From NCBI RefSeq assembly GCF_900168685.1, contig NZ_FVZN01000009.1:62001-126000 (forward strand): a DNA stretch of 64,000 nucleotides. Reading direction: 5' to 3'. Every line of letters starts with the position of its first letter. The stretch's first letter is position 1. The translations under genes and the position numbers were made by a program. Below the pieces are notes generated by a model. It made no database searches. It was not told the origin of the DNA and saw only the letters and a list, made by a program, of their open reading frames with translations. The stretch is from Solibacillus isronensis (GTDB taxonomy: Bacteria; Bacillota; Bacilli; Bacillales_A; Planococcaceae). Below, piece by piece: positions 20,366-29,738 of the stretch.

Positions 20366-20412
20366 GAAACAAGTCCGCTATTTTCAATTTGAAAGTAGCG
20401 GACTTGTTTTAT
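20366..20412. terminator. Bidirectional terminator between DUF6904-like gene and livF
   Basis: Perfect 12-bp stem ACAAGTCCGCTA / TAGCGGACTTGT (20369-20380, 20396-20407), with TTTT on both sides. Confidence 0.85.
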
Positions 20413-20413
20413 T

Positions 20414-21121
20414 CTATAATCCGCCTAAATAAGCGGCTCTTACTTCATCGCTTTCCTGCAGTTCTTTTGCTGAACCTGTCAGGACGATTTTGCCTGTTTC
20501 CAAAACATAGGCACGGTGGGCGACAGATAATGCCATATGTGCGTTTTGTTCTACAAGCAGTACCGTCACGCCTTCTTTGTTAACCATTTCGATAATGTTG
20601 AAGATATTTTTTACCATGAGCGGCGCAAGACCCATTGATGGCTCATCCATGATGATCAGCTTTGGCTTAGCCATTAGAGCCCTGCCCATCGCAAGCATTT
20701 GCTGTTCACCGCCTGATAACGTCCCTGAAAGCTGCTTACGTCGTTCTAACAGACGAGGGAATAACTCAAATACATGATTTAAATCCTTTTTTATAGCCTC
20801 TCTGTCATTTCGTAAATAGGCACCTAATTCCAGATTTTCTTCCACTGTCATATTTGAGAATACACGACGGCCTTCCGGTACATGGGAGATTCCTGCCTTT
20901 ACAATCGATTGTGCCGGCTTTCCATCAATTGCTGCACCTAAATACTCAATCGAGCCGCGCTTTGGTTTCAGTAAACCTGAAATTGTTTTTAGCAATGTGC
21001 TTTTCCCTGCTCCATTGGCACCGATCAGTGTAACAATTTCACCTTCTTTTACTTCGAGGGAGATTCCTTTCAATGCTTGGATATTACCATAGAAGACATC
21101 GATATCATTGATTATTAGCAT
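20414..21121 (-). CDS. livF: Branched-chain amino-acid ABC transporter ATPase LivF
   Basis: Cytoplasmic ATPase of the Liv importer. 235 residues with Walker A GANGAGKST, signature LSGGEQQML and Walker B LIIMDEPSMGLAPL. The last is the LivF-type sequence, whereas LivG has DEPAAGMN. ATG at 21121 is chosen because GGTGAGGAGG from the end of livG lies at the proper distance; the longer ORF to 21142 overlaps livG without an SD. Last gene of livJHMGF. Confidence 0.95.
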   Translation of the reverse strand: MLIINDIDVFYGNIQALKGISLEVKEGEIVTLIGANGAGKSTLLKTISGLLKPKRGSIEYLGAAIDGKPAQSIVKAGISHVPEGRRVFSNMTVEENLELGAYLRNDREAIKKDLNHVFELFPRLLERRKQLSGTLSGGEQQMLAMGRALMAKPKLIIMDEPSMGLAPLMVKNIFNIIEMVNKEGVTVLLVEQNAHMALSVAHRAYVLETGKIVLTGSAKELQESDEVRAAYLGGL

Positions 21122-21122
21122 A

Positions 21123-21899
21123 TTATTCTGTAACCTCCTCACCTAAGTACGCTTCAATTACTTTCGGGTTTGAACGTATTTCATCAGGTGTCCCATCAGC
21201 AATTAATTGTCCGTGATCAAGCACGTAGATCCGTTCGCAAATCCCCATAACTAAGTTCATATCATGTTCGATCAATAAAATTGTTAAATCAAATTCCTTA
21301 CGAATGAAAGCAATAAGCTCCATTAAATCATGTGTTTCCTTTGCATTCATCCCTGCTGCCGGTTCATCCAGCAATAATAGCTTTGGTGCGGCAGCTAATG
21401 CTCGGGCAATTTCCAGGCGACGCTGCATTCCGTATGGCAAGTTTTTCGCAAGCTCATCCCGGTATACATCAAGCCCGAAGATTTTCAAAAATGCCAACGA
21501 CTCCTGTTCCATTTTCTCTTCGCCTTTAAAGTGACTTGGTAAACGGAAAATGCTCGAAACTAAATTATGTTTTGCCAAACCATGGTTTGCGACCTTTACA
21601 TTATCCAGTACAGATAACTCTTTAAATAGGCGGATATTTTGGAATGTCCGGCTAATTCCTTGACGTGTCACTTTATAAGGATCCAAACCGCCAATTGATT
21701 TTCCATTGAATAGAATTGTGCCTTCCGTTGGTGCATATACACCTGTCAGCATATTAAAAGTTGTTGTTTTCCCTGCACCATTCGGACCGATTAAACCAAT
21801 CAGCTCTCCTTGTTTCATATGCATTTCTACATTTTGAACAGCTTTTAAACCACCAAACTGAATACCTAGGTTCTCTACTTTTAGAAGTGCACTGCTCAT
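21123..21899 (-). CDS. livG: Branched-chain amino-acid ABC transporter ATPase LivG
   Basis: 258 residues. Walker A GPNGAGKTT, the LivG-specific QGISRTFQNIRLF segment, Walker B LLLLDEPAAGMN and the switch histidine LLIEHDMNLVM. It pairs with LivF as a heterodimeric ATPase. The ATG overlaps the livM stop (ATGA), so translation is coupled. Confidence 0.96.
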   Translation of the reverse strand: MSSALLKVENLGIQFGGLKAVQNVEMHMKQGELIGLIGPNGAGKTTTFNMLTGVYAPTEGTILFNGKSIGGLDPYKVTRQGISRTFQNIRLFKELSVLDNVKVANHGLAKHNLVSSIFRLPSHFKGEEKMEQESLAFLKIFGLDVYRDELAKNLPYGMQRRLEIARALAAAPKLLLLDEPAAGMNAKETHDLMELIAFIRKEFDLTILLIEHDMNLVMGICERIYVLDHGQLIADGTPDEIRSNPKVIEAYLGEEVTE

Positions 21900-22834
21900 A
21901 CGCGTGTACCTCCTTTTTTACCAAACTTGAAGTATGCTGTAATTTCTTTTGAGCCTAATAAACCTGTCGGACGATAAAGCATAACTAATATTAAAATCAG
22001 CGAGTAAATAATCATCCGCGTTTCCGGGAAGTCCTGTAAATACGTAGAAACGAATGTTAGCAATACTGCAGCAATAACAGAACCAGATAAACTGCCCAAA
22101 CCGCCCAAAACGACGAATATTAATATATCAAATGATTTTAAAAATCCGAATGCAGTCGGCTGAATAATATAGTAGTTATGGGCATAGATCGCACCCGCCA
22201 CTCCTGCGAAGAAAGAACCGATTGCAAAAGCGACAACCTTATAATACGTTGTGTTGATACCCATTGCGTCAGCTGCAATTTCATCTTCCCGTATCGAAAT
22301 ACACGCACGACCGTGACGTGAATTCGTAAAGTTGGAGATGACGAGAATGGTAATGAAAGTTGCAAAAAAGGCATATGTCCATGTAGACTGATGGGCAACT
22401 TGCAAACCTGCTGCACCACCTACATAATCGGTATTCACAAATACAATTCGAATGATTTCAGCAAACCCGAGCGTCGCAATCGCCAGGTAGTCACCTTTTA
22501 AACGAAGTGATGGAATACCTACAAGTAATCCGGCAAGTGCTGCAACAATAGCACCAATTAAAATAGCTGTAATAAATGGCATGCCAAATTTCATTGTACA
22601 AATAGCCGATATGTAAGCTCCGACAGCGAGGAATCCTGCATGCCCTATCGAAAACTGACCTGTAACCCCGATAATGACATGTAAACTTACCGCCAAAATA
22701 ATATTGATACACATAGCGATGAACATATTTTGATAGTAGAACTGGATAACACCGTTGGAAATCAATAATTGAACAACTGCATAAATCACAAGTGCTAGGA
22801 CGGCATAACCCCAAAAGATTTTCGATTTTTTCAT
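21896..22834 (-). CDS. livM: Branched-chain amino-acid ABC permease LivM
   Basis: 312 residues with about eight to ten membrane helices. The family segment GVTGQFSIGHAGFLAVGAY and the coupling-helix region ISIREDEIAADAMGINTTYYK are clear. ATG at 22834 has AGGTGA upstream; an in-frame GTG at 22843 is part of that SD. It forms the membrane channel with LivH. Confidence 0.95.
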   Translation of the reverse strand: MKKSKIFWGYAVLALVIYAVVQLLISNGVIQFYYQNMFIAMCINIILAVSLHVIIGVTGQFSIGHAGFLAVGAYISAICTMKFGMPFITAILIGAIVAALAGLLVGIPSLRLKGDYLAIATLGFAEIIRIVFVNTDYVGGAAGLQVAHQSTWTYAFFATFITILVISNFTNSRHGRACISIREDEIAADAMGINTTYYKVVAFAIGSFFAGVAGAIYAHNYYIIQPTAFGFLKSFDILIFVVLGGLGSLSGSVIAAVLLTFVSTYLQDFPETRMIIYSLILILVMLYRPTGLLGSKEITAYFKFGKKGGTRV

Positions 22835-22843
22835 GCTGTTCAC

Positions 22844-23719
22844 CTACACTTTCTCGCGTGTATTTTTACCGAAAATACCCGCTGGACGTAATATTAGAAT
22901 TAAAATCAGGATGACAAATGCGGCTGCATCTCGCCATAATGAATATCCGAGCGCCGAAACGACTGTTTCAACAACCCCTAGTACAAGACCGCCTACCATT
23001 GCCCCCGGAATAATGCCAATACCACCTAAAACAGCGGCAATGAAAGCTTTAATACCAGGCATAATCCCCATTAACGGATCGATACGTGTATAGTAAATAC
23101 CAAAAATTACGCCCGCAGCTCCTGCCAATGCAGAACCAATTGCGAATGTAGCTGAAATTGTATTATCTACGTTAATGCCCATTAAGCGAGCTGCATCTGC
23201 ATCATGGGATACCGCGCGCATCGCTTTACCGATTTTTGTTTTATGAACAATGAATTGTAATAAGATCATTAAGAAAATCGAAACAGATAAAATAAAAATT
23301 GCTAATGTACTGATCTGTGCACCGAAAATTTCAATATTCTTCGTTGCAAATACATTCGGATATGCCTCTGGAGAAGGACCTCTAAAGAAAATTACCGTAT
23401 ACTCGATTAAAAGTGAGACACCGATTGCCGTAATAAGAGCTGCGATCCGGGTTGCATTACGGAGTCGTTTATAAGCGACACGCTCTATAATTACTCCGAT
23501 GACAGCACATAATATCATCGCGATAATAAGGGCTAAAAAGACATTCATTTCCCAACGAGCAATGGCATAAAAGCCGATAAAGGCACCAAGCATGAAAACG
23601 TCACCGTGGGCAAAATTGATGAGCTTAATAATTCCGTATACCATCGTATAGCCTAGTGCGATTAATGCATAAATACTACCTAGCGAAATACCATTCACTA
23701 ATTGTTGGATCCATTCCAT
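22844..23719 (-). CDS. livH: Branched-chain amino-acid ABC permease LivH
   Basis: 291 residues, polytopic. It opens MEWIQQLVNGISLGSIYALIALGYTMVYGIIKLINFAHGD (shown here in parts; residues 1-40), the standard LivH N-terminus, and has the coupling segment AMRAVSHDADAARLMGI. ATG at 23719 has AAGGAG at 8 nt; the GTG at 23728 lies inside the SD. It follows livJ after a terminator-like attenuator. Confidence 0.93.
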   Translation of the reverse strand: MEWIQQLVNGISLGSIYALIALGYTMVYGIIKLINFAHGDVFMLGAFIGFYAIARWEMNVFLALIIAMILCAVIGVIIERVAYKRLRNATRIAALITAIGVSLLIEYTVIFFRGPSPEAYPNVFATKNIEIFGAQISTLAIFILSVSIFLMILLQFIVHKTKIGKAMRAVSHDADAARLMGINVDNTISATFAIGSALAGAAGVIFGIYYTRIDPLMGIMPGIKAFIAAVLGGIGIIPGAMVGGLVLGVVETVVSALGYSLWRDAAAFVILILILILRPAGIFGKNTREKV

Positions 23720-23752
23720 ACAGTTCACTCCTTTTTTCTCTATTAATGTATG

Positions 23753-23785
23753 AAAAAAAAGGGAGGCTAGTTCCGCCCCCCTTAC
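23753..23785 (-). terminator. Intercistronic attenuator between livJ and livH
   Basis: Minus-strand stem AAGGGGGG / CCTCCCTT with a short loop and eight following T residues. It lies between two genes of one operon, which would make the binding protein more abundant than the membrane parts. Confidence 0.75.
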
Positions 23786-23795
23786 TCGTAAAAAA

Positions 23796-25010
23796 TTAAG
23801 GATTAACTTTAGAGTTGAACTGTTGTTTGCCGTCTACGAATTCTAGAACTGTTGCTGATTTTACTGGGTTGTGGTTTTCGTCAACTGTGAAAGTACCTGT
23901 TACTAAGCTTAAATCTTTCGTTGCTGCAAGCTGTTTCTGAATTGCTTCACCTGTAATGTCTCCATCTACACGTTTGATTGCATCTACGATAAAGTAAATA
24001 GAATCATAACCTAATGCATGGAAAGCGTTTGGTGATTGGCTGTACTCATCATTAAATGCTTTAACGAAATCCTGAATTTTTGAATCCGGATCTTCAGACG
24101 AGTAGTGGTTCGTAATAAACGTATTATTTAACGCATCAGCACCAGCTAATTCAATTAATGTTGGCGAGTCCCAACCATCAGCACCCATTAACGGAACGGT
24201 AATACCTAATTCACGGGCTTGTTTTACGATGATTCCTACTTCCTCATAGTACCCAGGGATAAAAATGAAATCAGGATTTTTCCCTTTAATGTTAGTTAAT
24301 TGAGATTTAAAGTCTACGTCCTTTGCAACATACGCCTCTTCAGCGACCACTGTTCCACCGTTTGCAGAAATAGTCTCCTTGAATGATGCCGCTAAACCTT
24401 TTGCATAATCTGAAGCATTATCCGCGAAAATCGCCACATTTTTAGCTTGTAGTTCATTAGTCGCGAAGTTTGCTGCTACCGTCCCTTGGAATGGGTCGAT
24501 GAAACATGTACGGAATGCATATTCATTTATTGAGCCATCCTCGTTTACTGTTACATTTGGCGCAGTACCTGAGCCTGTAACCATTGGAACTTTATGCTGA
24601 GCTGCAATTTGTACTGTTGCTACCGAGTTACCTGAAGTAGCTGGCGCCAACATTGCCACTACCTTTTCCTGTTCTGCCAATTTCATCGCAGCAGAAGTTG
24701 CTTCAGCTGTTTCTGATTTATTGTCGACTGGAATGTACTCCAGCTGTTTGCCATCTATACCGCCTGCTGCATTAATTTCTTCAATCGCCAATTTTGCACC
24801 ATCATTAATCGATGATCCGTAAGAAGCTACAGCACCAGATAATTCTAAGTTTGCTCCGATTTTAATAGTGTCGCCAGCTGCATTACCGCCGCCATCCGAT
24901 CCAGAAGAACTAGAGGTATCATCACCGCACCCAGCTAACGCCCCTGTTAATAATGCTGTTGCCATGAATAATGAACCATACTTTTTTGTCTTTTTGTGAT
25001 TTGTCATCAT
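23796..25010 (-). CDS. livJ: Branched-chain amino-acid substrate-binding lipoprotein LivJ
   Basis: Periplasmic-binding-fold lipoprotein tethered to the outer face of the membrane. The signal peptide ends in the lipobox LAGC, followed by a Ser/Gly-rich linker and the family start IKIGANLELSGAVASYG. About 404 residues. Three ATGs in a row (25013, 25010, 25007) follow AAGGGGGAA; the second or third has the best spacing. The longer ORF to 25028 starts before the SD. The ligand (Leu/Ile/Val) is inferred from the whole operon; related receptors bind other amino acids. Confidence 0.93.
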   Translation of the reverse strand: MMTNHKKTKKYGSLFMATALLTGALAGCGDDTSSSSGSDGGGNAAGDTIKIGANLELSGAVASYGSSINDGAKLAIEEINAAGGIDGKQLEYIPVDNKSETAEATSAAMKLAEQEKVVAMLAPATSGNSVATVQIAAQHKVPMVTGSGTAPNVTVNEDGSINEYAFRTCFIDPFQGTVAANFATNELQAKNVAIFADNASDYAKGLAASFKETISANGGTVVAEEAYVAKDVDFKSQLTNIKGKNPDFIFIPGYYEEVGIIVKQARELGITVPLMGADGWDSPTLIELAGADALNNTFITNHYSSEDPDSKIQDFVKAFNDEYSQSPNAFHALGYDSIYFIVDAIKRVDGDITGEAIQKQLAATKDLSLVTGTFTVDENHNPVKSATVLEFVDGKQQFNSKVNP

Positions 25011-25094
25011 CATTTCCCCCTTAGTCATACTACAAATGTTAGATATTTCTGATAATTATAACCAATACCTTACATTCGCACAATCTAAATTTTC

Positions 25095-25109
25095 AATATT
25101 CAGAATAAA
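25095..25109 (-). promoter_or_regulatory. Candidate CodY box upstream of livJ
   Basis: AATATTCAGAATAAA matches 11 of 15 positions of the CodY consensus AATTTTCWGAAAATT, and also 11 of 15 on the other strand. It lies about 85 bp upstream of livJ, a gene type commonly repressed by CodY. AT-rich DNA gives such matches by chance, so this is tentative. Confidence 0.35.
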
Positions 25110-25236
25110 TTTTACGAGAATAATATAAACAATTATTCCAACTTCTGTATTGTAAACGAATAGCAATTATTAGTCTAGTACGATTATTCTGTTAATTTTA
25201 TGTATTCTAAATTTACAATCTATTACTTTCTACTAA

Positions 25237-25281
25237 TAAAAAAATCGCCGTTTATTTTTCCGGAATCCGAAAAACGACGAT
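25237..25281 (-). terminator. Intrinsic terminator overlapping the methyltransferase 3' end
   Basis: Minus-strand arms ATCGTCGTTT (25272-25281) and AAACGGCGAT (25244-25253), pairing with one G-U wobble, followed by a T run. The first arm lies inside the last ten codons of the gene. Confidence 0.7.
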
Positions 25282-25857
25282 ACGTTCATTTTCATTTTTT
25301 TCATGGCGTAATTTTATATCCAAATAACAATGAAGTAACTGCTCTTGTTGTAAAAAATCCGTATATTCAGGGGATGGATAATATAAAATAATATCTACCA
25401 TTCGCGGATATAACATGATGGAGTCCATAACATGCTTCATAAACTCACGAAATACGTGAATCGAAAAGGGGTTGAAGAAGAAAAAGACATTATCATACTT
25501 TGTAATTTCATATGTTTCGGCAATGATATTCAAAAATTGTATCGGGGCTTGTTTCTTCTTTACTTTTTTTAAATATTGCTCTGCATTATGCACGGCTTCT
25601 GTAAAAAACTTCTGATCCATTTCAATACCTATAACCGGAATATGGAAGCGATGATATATATAAATAGGAACTCGCCCTTTCCCGCAGCCGATATCCAGAA
25701 AACGTGCATTAGCCGGCAGCTCGTAGCATTCGAATAATTGTTCCAGCCCGCTGTAAGGTGTTGGTTCATAGCGATGGTACTTTGCTAATTTTGGAAAACC
25801 GTATTGATAACCGGTCGTTTGAATGTTTAGCATATGATCATATTGCTGTTCGTTCAT
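25252..25857 (-). CDS. SAM-dependent methyltransferase (class I)
   Basis: 201 residues with SAM-binding motif I FLDIGCGKGRV (about residues 53-63), the acidic end of strand 2 in VIGIEMDQ, and FFFFNPFS in the motif IV position. Substrate unknown; the N-terminal part (QTTGYQYGFPKLAKYHRYEPTPY) is typical of Bacillus class I methyltransferases that follow this layout. ATG at 25857 follows a GGTGAACGA site. Monocistronic. Confidence 0.78.
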   Translation of the reverse strand: MNEQQYDHMLNIQTTGYQYGFPKLAKYHRYEPTPYSGLEQLFECYELPANARFLDIGCGKGRVPIYIYHRFHIPVIGIEMDQKFFTEAVHNAEQYLKKVKKKQAPIQFLNIIAETYEITKYDNVFFFFNPFSIHVFREFMKHVMDSIMLYPRMVDIILYYPSPEYTDFLQQEQLLHCYLDIKLRHEKNENERIVVFRIPEK

Positions 25858-25902
25858 TCGTTCACCTCACAAATTTATTGAAAATTTTATGTTACGATAA
25901 CG

Positions 25903-26382
25903 TTAATCTAAATTGAAGCTATACTTAAGCTCATGTTCAAGCAGCCACTGTTTTCTCCATAAACCGCCTGCATATCCTGTAAGTTTCCCGTTTTGACCGA
26001 TTACCCGGTGGCACGGGACGATAATACTTATGACATTTTTGCTGTTTGTCATCCCAACTGCGCGGACCGCCTTTTCATTTTCAATTTGTTGGGCAATCTC
26101 TTTATAGGAAGCGGTTTTTCCATAAGGAACGGTTGTAAGTGCTTGCCATACCGATGTTTGAAACATCGTTCCCTCTAATTTATAAAGTACCGAAAAATTT
26201 TTGCGTTGGCCTTTAAAATATTCATCCAGTTCTATGCTGCAGTCTAATAAATGCTGAGGGGTATCATTAGTGGGGAAGTTAAGAATTTCTTCTCGCTCTG
26301 CAAATAATACCGATGCTATAAAATGTTCGGTTCCTGCTATTTCAATTATACCTATTGGTGAAGCATAATCTAATTTATACAT
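25903..26382 (-). CDS. ogt: Methylated-DNA-protein-cysteine methyltransferase
   Basis: Suicide repair enzyme that takes methyl from O6-methylguanine onto its cysteine. The active-site PCHRVIG is present (Cys124), preceded by the wing residues RAVGMTNSKN and the HTH VPYGKTASYKEIAQQI. 159 residues from ATG 26382, which has GGGAGGAAGG upstream; the longer ORF to 26406 was rejected. Confidence 0.95.
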   Translation of the reverse strand: MYKLDYASPIGIIEIAGTEHFIASVLFAEREEILNFPTNDTPQHLLDCSIELDEYFKGQRKNFSVLYKLEGTMFQTSVWQALTTVPYGKTASYKEIAQQIENEKAVRAVGMTNSKNVISIIVPCHRVIGQNGKLTGYAGGLWRKQWLLEHELKYSFNLD

Positions 26383-26432
26383 CGTAATCCTTCCTCCCTT
26401 CTCCAAATTTACTATAGCGTAATTTCTTTATT

Positions 26433-26475
26433 AAAAAAAGAACCTTTAATCCGACAATGATTAAAGGTTCTTTCT
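26433..26475 (-). terminator. Intrinsic terminator of mqo
   Basis: Perfect stem AAGAACCTTTAATC / GATTAAAGGTTCTT with a 7-nt loop and a T run on the minus strand. Confidence 0.88.
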
Positions 26476-26483
26476 ATTAACAA

Positions 26484-27968
26484 TTATGCTTTGTTTAAAC
26501 CTAAAGCTTTCGTTGTTGTTTCATGTACTTCTTTAAGAAGTTCAGTATTTTCAACTAAGTTTTCACCGTAAGATGGAATCATTTCCTTAATCTTAGGTTC
26601 CCAAGCTTTCATTTCTTCTGGGAAGCATTGGTTGATTACTTTTAACATAACAGATACAGCTGTAGAAGCACCTGGAGATGCACCTAGTAACGCTGCAATA
26701 GAACCGTCATGTGCAGTTACAACTTCAGTACCGAATTGTAAAGTACCTTTACCAGCGTCTGTGTCTTTAATTACTTGAACACGTTGACCTGCAACACTGA
26801 TTTCCCAGTCTTCTGACTTAGCAGTAGGAATGAATGAACGTAATTCTTCCATGCGTGCTTCTTTTGAAAGAACTAATTGAGAAACTAAATATTTACTCAA
26901 TGACATTTCTTTCACACCACAAGCAAGTAGTGTTAATAAGTTATGTGGTTTGATTGATGCAAATAAATCCATATTTGAACCTGTTTTTAAGAACTTCGGA
27001 GAGAAGCCTGCAAATGGTCCGAATAATAATGATTTTTTACCATCGATATAACGAGTATCTAAGTGCGGTACTGACATCGGTGGCGCACCAACCGCTGCTT
27101 TACCATATACTTTCGCATGGTGTTGGTTAACTACTTCTTCATTGTTACAAACTAAGAATAAACCAGAGATCGGGAATCCACCGATATGTTTTGATTCAGG
27201 GATACCAGATTTTTGTAGTAACTCAAGGCTACCACCACCAGCTCCAAGAAATACAAACTTCGCAGTGTGGTATTCAACTTTACTGTTTTCTTTGTTATGA
27301 ACTTTTACTTCCCAAGAACCATCTTTTAAACGTTTAACATCTAAAACATTATGGTTGTAGTTTACATCCACATCTTGCTTTTGTAAGTTCGAGATTAATG
27401 TACGAGTTAACGCCCCAAAGTTAACATCCGTACCAGAATCGATTTTTGTTGCAGCAATAGGTTCACTTGAAGTACGTTCATTCATAATTAAAGGAATCCA
27501 TTGTTTTAGTGTTTCAGGATCATCCGAGAATTCCATACCTTCGAATAATGGATTCGCTGTCATTGCTGCATGACGCTTTTTAAGATATTCGACATTGCCA
27601 GCGCCTTGAACCATACTCATATGCGGTAGAGGCATAATGAATTCTTCCGGTTTCTCGATTTGCTTTGTGTTAACTAAGTGTGTCCAAAATTGTAGTGAAT
27701 CTTGGAATTGTGTGTTAACGTTAATCGCTTTAGTAATATCGATTGTTCCGTCTTTTTTCTCGCTTGTGTAGTTAAGCTCACATAAAGCGGCATGCCCAGT
27801 TCCGGCATTGTTTAATTCGTGAGAGCTTTCTTCACCAGCTTTAGCTAAGTTCTCAAATACTTTGATTTTCCAATCCGGTGCTAATTCTTTAAGCATTGTA
27901 CCTAAAGTAGCACTCATGATTCCGGCACCAATTAAGATAACGTCTGATTTGATATGCTTGTTACTCAT
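26484..27968 (-). CDS. mqo: Malate:quinone oxidoreductase
   Basis: FAD-dependent membrane-associated oxidation of malate to oxaloacetate, passing electrons to quinone. 494 residues, the usual length. It has the FAD dinucleotide motif [16 protein letters not shown] at residues 11-26, [18 protein letters not shown], and [23 protein letters not shown] at 27968 with GGGAAGG upstream. Monocistronic, with a cre-like site about 45 bp upstream, consistent with carbon control of the TCA cycle. Confidence 0.96.
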   Translation of the reverse strand: MSNKHIKSDVILIGAGIMSATLGTMLKELAPDWKIKVFENLAKAGEESSHELNNAGTGHAALCELNYTSEKKDGTIDITKAINVNTQFQDSLQFWTHLVNTKQIEKPEEFIMPLPHMSMVQGAGNVEYLKKRHAAMTANPLFEGMEFSDDPETLKQWIPLIMNERTSSEPIAATKIDSGTDVNFGALTRTLISNLQKQDVDVNYNHNVLDVKRLKDGSWEVKVHNKENSKVEYHTAKFVFLGAGGGSLELLQKSGIPESKHIGGFPISGLFLVCNNEEVVNQHHAKVYGKAAVGAPPMSVPHLDTRYIDGKKSLLFGPFAGFSPKFLKTGSNMDLFASIKPHNLLTLLACGVKEMSLSKYLVSQLVLSKEARMEELRSFIPTAKSEDWEISVAGQRVQVIKDTDAGKGTLQFGTEVVTAHDGSIAALLGASPGASTAVSVMLKVINQCFPEEMKAWEPKIKEMIPSYGENLVENTELLKEVHETTTKALGLNKA

Positions 27969-28009
27969 TTTTACCTTCCCTTACATATATATTAAGATTT
28001 TTAGAATAA

Positions 28010-28023
28010 TGTAAGCGCTCTAT
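28010..28023. promoter_or_regulatory. Candidate cre (CcpA) site upstream of mqo
   Basis: TGTAAGCGCTCTAT follows the cre consensus TGWAANCGNTNWCA at the first ten positions and deviates only at the 3' end. Its place between the mqo start and its upstream region suggests catabolite control. Confidence 0.45.
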
Positions 28024-28485
28024 TCTATTATCGACAACCCTATATAGGAGACGATTCCATTGATTCTATATCATTTATTACCTTATTGTAGTGTAACACA
28101 ATTGTGAAAAGATTAAAATATATACAAACTGGACCATTGCAAGCAAGTGAAAAGGTTGTCTTTTGCGAGAAAAGACGAAACATTTGTGAGCATATTTTGT
28201 AGAACCTTAAAATCATTTATTTATGTTTTCTTTATTTTCTAACAACTTTTTTCTGACTATTTTGTCTATTTTAAGTTATGCTACAATGAAAAGCGTATAC
28301 ATTTCATTAAATGGAATTTCTATTAATATCAACTTGAAATATCGGCATTATTTTGTAAGAATAGTAGGCACCGCTCTTTGCATAAATTATATAATAAGTA
28401 CAGTTATCATAAGAAATACATGACAAATGTAAATAGTTCATAATTTAAATTAAAACTAAAATCATATCTGAGTGAGATAAGGGGG
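28024..28485. other. Long AT-rich intergenic region mqo / degV
   Basis: About 460 bp without a convincing gene. The only structure is an inverted repeat (GTCTTTT 28158-28164, AAAAGAC 28170-28176) with a 5-nt loop and no T run. A 66-codon ORF at 28223 has no SD and a composition of plain AT-rich DNA. A DegV promoter is expected near 28440. Confidence 0.4.
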
Positions 28486-28491
28486 ATGTTT

Positions 28492-29340
28492 ATGAAAATT
28501 TATACGGATAGTGGTTCTGACTTACCGAAATCATTTTTTGATAATGAAGAAGTACATCTTTTTCCGTTACGCGTATTAGTGAGAGGTGTTGAGTATGATG
28601 ATATTATTGGCATCACAACAGACCAAGTATACGCGGCAATTGCTGAAGGTGAGCAACTTAAAACATCACAAGTTTCATTAGAAGTATTTATTAACGCTTT
28701 TGAGGAATTAGCAAAATCCGGTGAAGAAGGAGTTTATATTGCCTTTTCATCAGAACTGTCTGGTACATGCCAAACCGCAATTTTGGCGAGAAACCAAGTA
28801 TTGGAAAGTTACCCAGACTTGAAATTAGAAATTATTGATACGAAATGTGCTTCATATGGTCAAGGTTTAGTAGTAAAAGAAGCAGTACGTTTAAATAAAT
28901 TTGGTATTGAGTTTAATGAAGCCGTTGAAAAACTAACAACAATGGCCAATTCAATGGAACATCTATTTACAGTAGGCGATTTAAACCACTTAGCAAAAGG
29001 CGGCCGTGTTTCAAAAGCGAGTGCCTTTATGGGTGGATTACTTAATATTAAGCCTATTTTAAATATGGATGATGGCAAGCTTGTACCAATAGAAAAAACA
29101 CGCGGATTCAAAAAAGCGATTAATCGCATGACTGAACTTATGAAAGAGCGTGGCGGTGACTTCACGAATAAGATTGTTGGTATTTCTCATAGTAACGATG
29201 AGGAACTAATGCATGAAGTGAAAGTTGCTATTGAAGAAAAGATTCAGCCTCAAGCAATTGAAACAACAACAATCGGTGCGGTGATCGGTGCACATGTCGG
29301 TCGAGGAACAATCGCTATTTTCTTTACAAATGATAAATAA
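28492..29340 (+). CDS. DegV family fatty-acid-binding protein
   Basis: FakB-type protein that binds a fatty acid and presents it to FakA kinase. 282 residues. It opens MKIYTDSGSDLP, the family TDS start. It has FSSELSGTCQTA, LNHLAKGGRVSKASAFMGGLLNIKPIL, with the fatty-acid head-group contacts, and GAVIGAHVGRGTIAI at the C-terminus. ATG at 28492 has AAGGGGG six bases upstream; a preceding ATG at 28486 touches the SD. Monocistronic with a terminator. Confidence 0.93.
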   Translation: MKIYTDSGSDLPKSFFDNEEVHLFPLRVLVRGVEYDDIIGITTDQVYAAIAEGEQLKTSQVSLEVFINAFEELAKSGEEGVYIAFSSELSGTCQTAILARNQVLESYPDLKLEIIDTKCASYGQGLVVKEAVRLNKFGIEFNEAVEKLTTMANSMEHLFTVGDLNHLAKGGRVSKASAFMGGLLNIKPILNMDDGKLVPIEKTRGFKKAINRMTELMKERGGDFTNKIVGISHSNDEELMHEVKVAIEEKIQPQAIETTTIGAVIGAHVGRGTIAIFFTNDK

Positions 29341-29342
29341 AA

Positions 29343-29382
29343 TAAAGGCTGGCACATTTTTTGTGACAGCCTTTTTATTTTT
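29343..29382 (+). terminator. Intrinsic terminator of degV
   Basis: Stem AAGGCTG-CAC / GTG-CAGCCTT with a T-rich loop, followed by TTTTTATTTTT. Confidence 0.8.
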
Positions 29383-29638
29383 ACCAGAAAAAAATTGATG
29401 CTAGTGCAATACCTGTAATTGCTCCTAATGCAATTCCATAGCCAAAACCTGGTGCTCCATATCCTCCACCAAATCCCCAGAACCCAATTCCATAACCCGC
29501 TCTATCAGGCATAATCCAAACCATACGATTGTCTACTTTCGTAATTCTTCCAACGTGGACATTTCCTTTATTATCATTTATTCTCACACGTTTCCCGTGA
29601 TATTTGCAGCACAAATCATATGTCTCTTGATGACTCAT
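29381..29638 (-). CDS. Small glycine-rich membrane-tail protein, possibly sporulation-linked
   Basis: 85 residues. N-terminal ~45: a small beta-like segment (GKRVRINDNKGNVHVGRITKVDNRMVWI), then a Gly/Tyr/Phe-rich stretch and the hydrophobic C-terminus ALGAITGIALASIFFW. It has AAGGAGGGGAATTT before its ATG. Upstream, CATATAGTA fits the sigma-E/K -10 form. No family is recognised with certainty; the composition resembles small spore proteins of Bacillus. Function unknown. Confidence 0.65.
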   Translation of the reverse strand: MSHQETYDLCCKYHGKRVRINDNKGNVHVGRITKVDNRMVWIMPDRAGYGIGFWGFGGGYGAPGFGYGIALGAITGIALASIFFW

Positions 29639-29666
29639 AAATTCCCCTCCTTTCTGTAAGTCTTTC

Positions 29667-29675
29667 TACTATATG
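29667..29675 (-). promoter_or_regulatory. Candidate sigma-K/E -10 element
   Basis: Minus strand CATATAGTA fits CATANNNTA, about 29 bp upstream of the glycine-rich gene's ATG. No clear -35 (AC) at 16 bp. Confidence 0.3.
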
Positions 29676-29738
29676 TTCAAGCTTTTTGCACATACGAGCG
29701 CATCGTCTAGTTCATATACTAAGAAAAAGGAGAAAATC

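Noticed and set aside
22138-22814. Minus-strand ORFs of 93 and 107 codons inside livM
   Set aside because: Alternative-frame readings of livM, rich in Cys/Tyr/Arg, without SD.
23796-25200. T-box or leucine leader upstream of liv operon
   Set aside because: No T-box sequence (TGGNACCGCG) or leader peptide with runs of Leu/Val codons was found.
28223-28423. 66-codon plus-strand ORF before degV
   Set aside because: No SD, composition of plain AT-rich DNA, no family resemblance.
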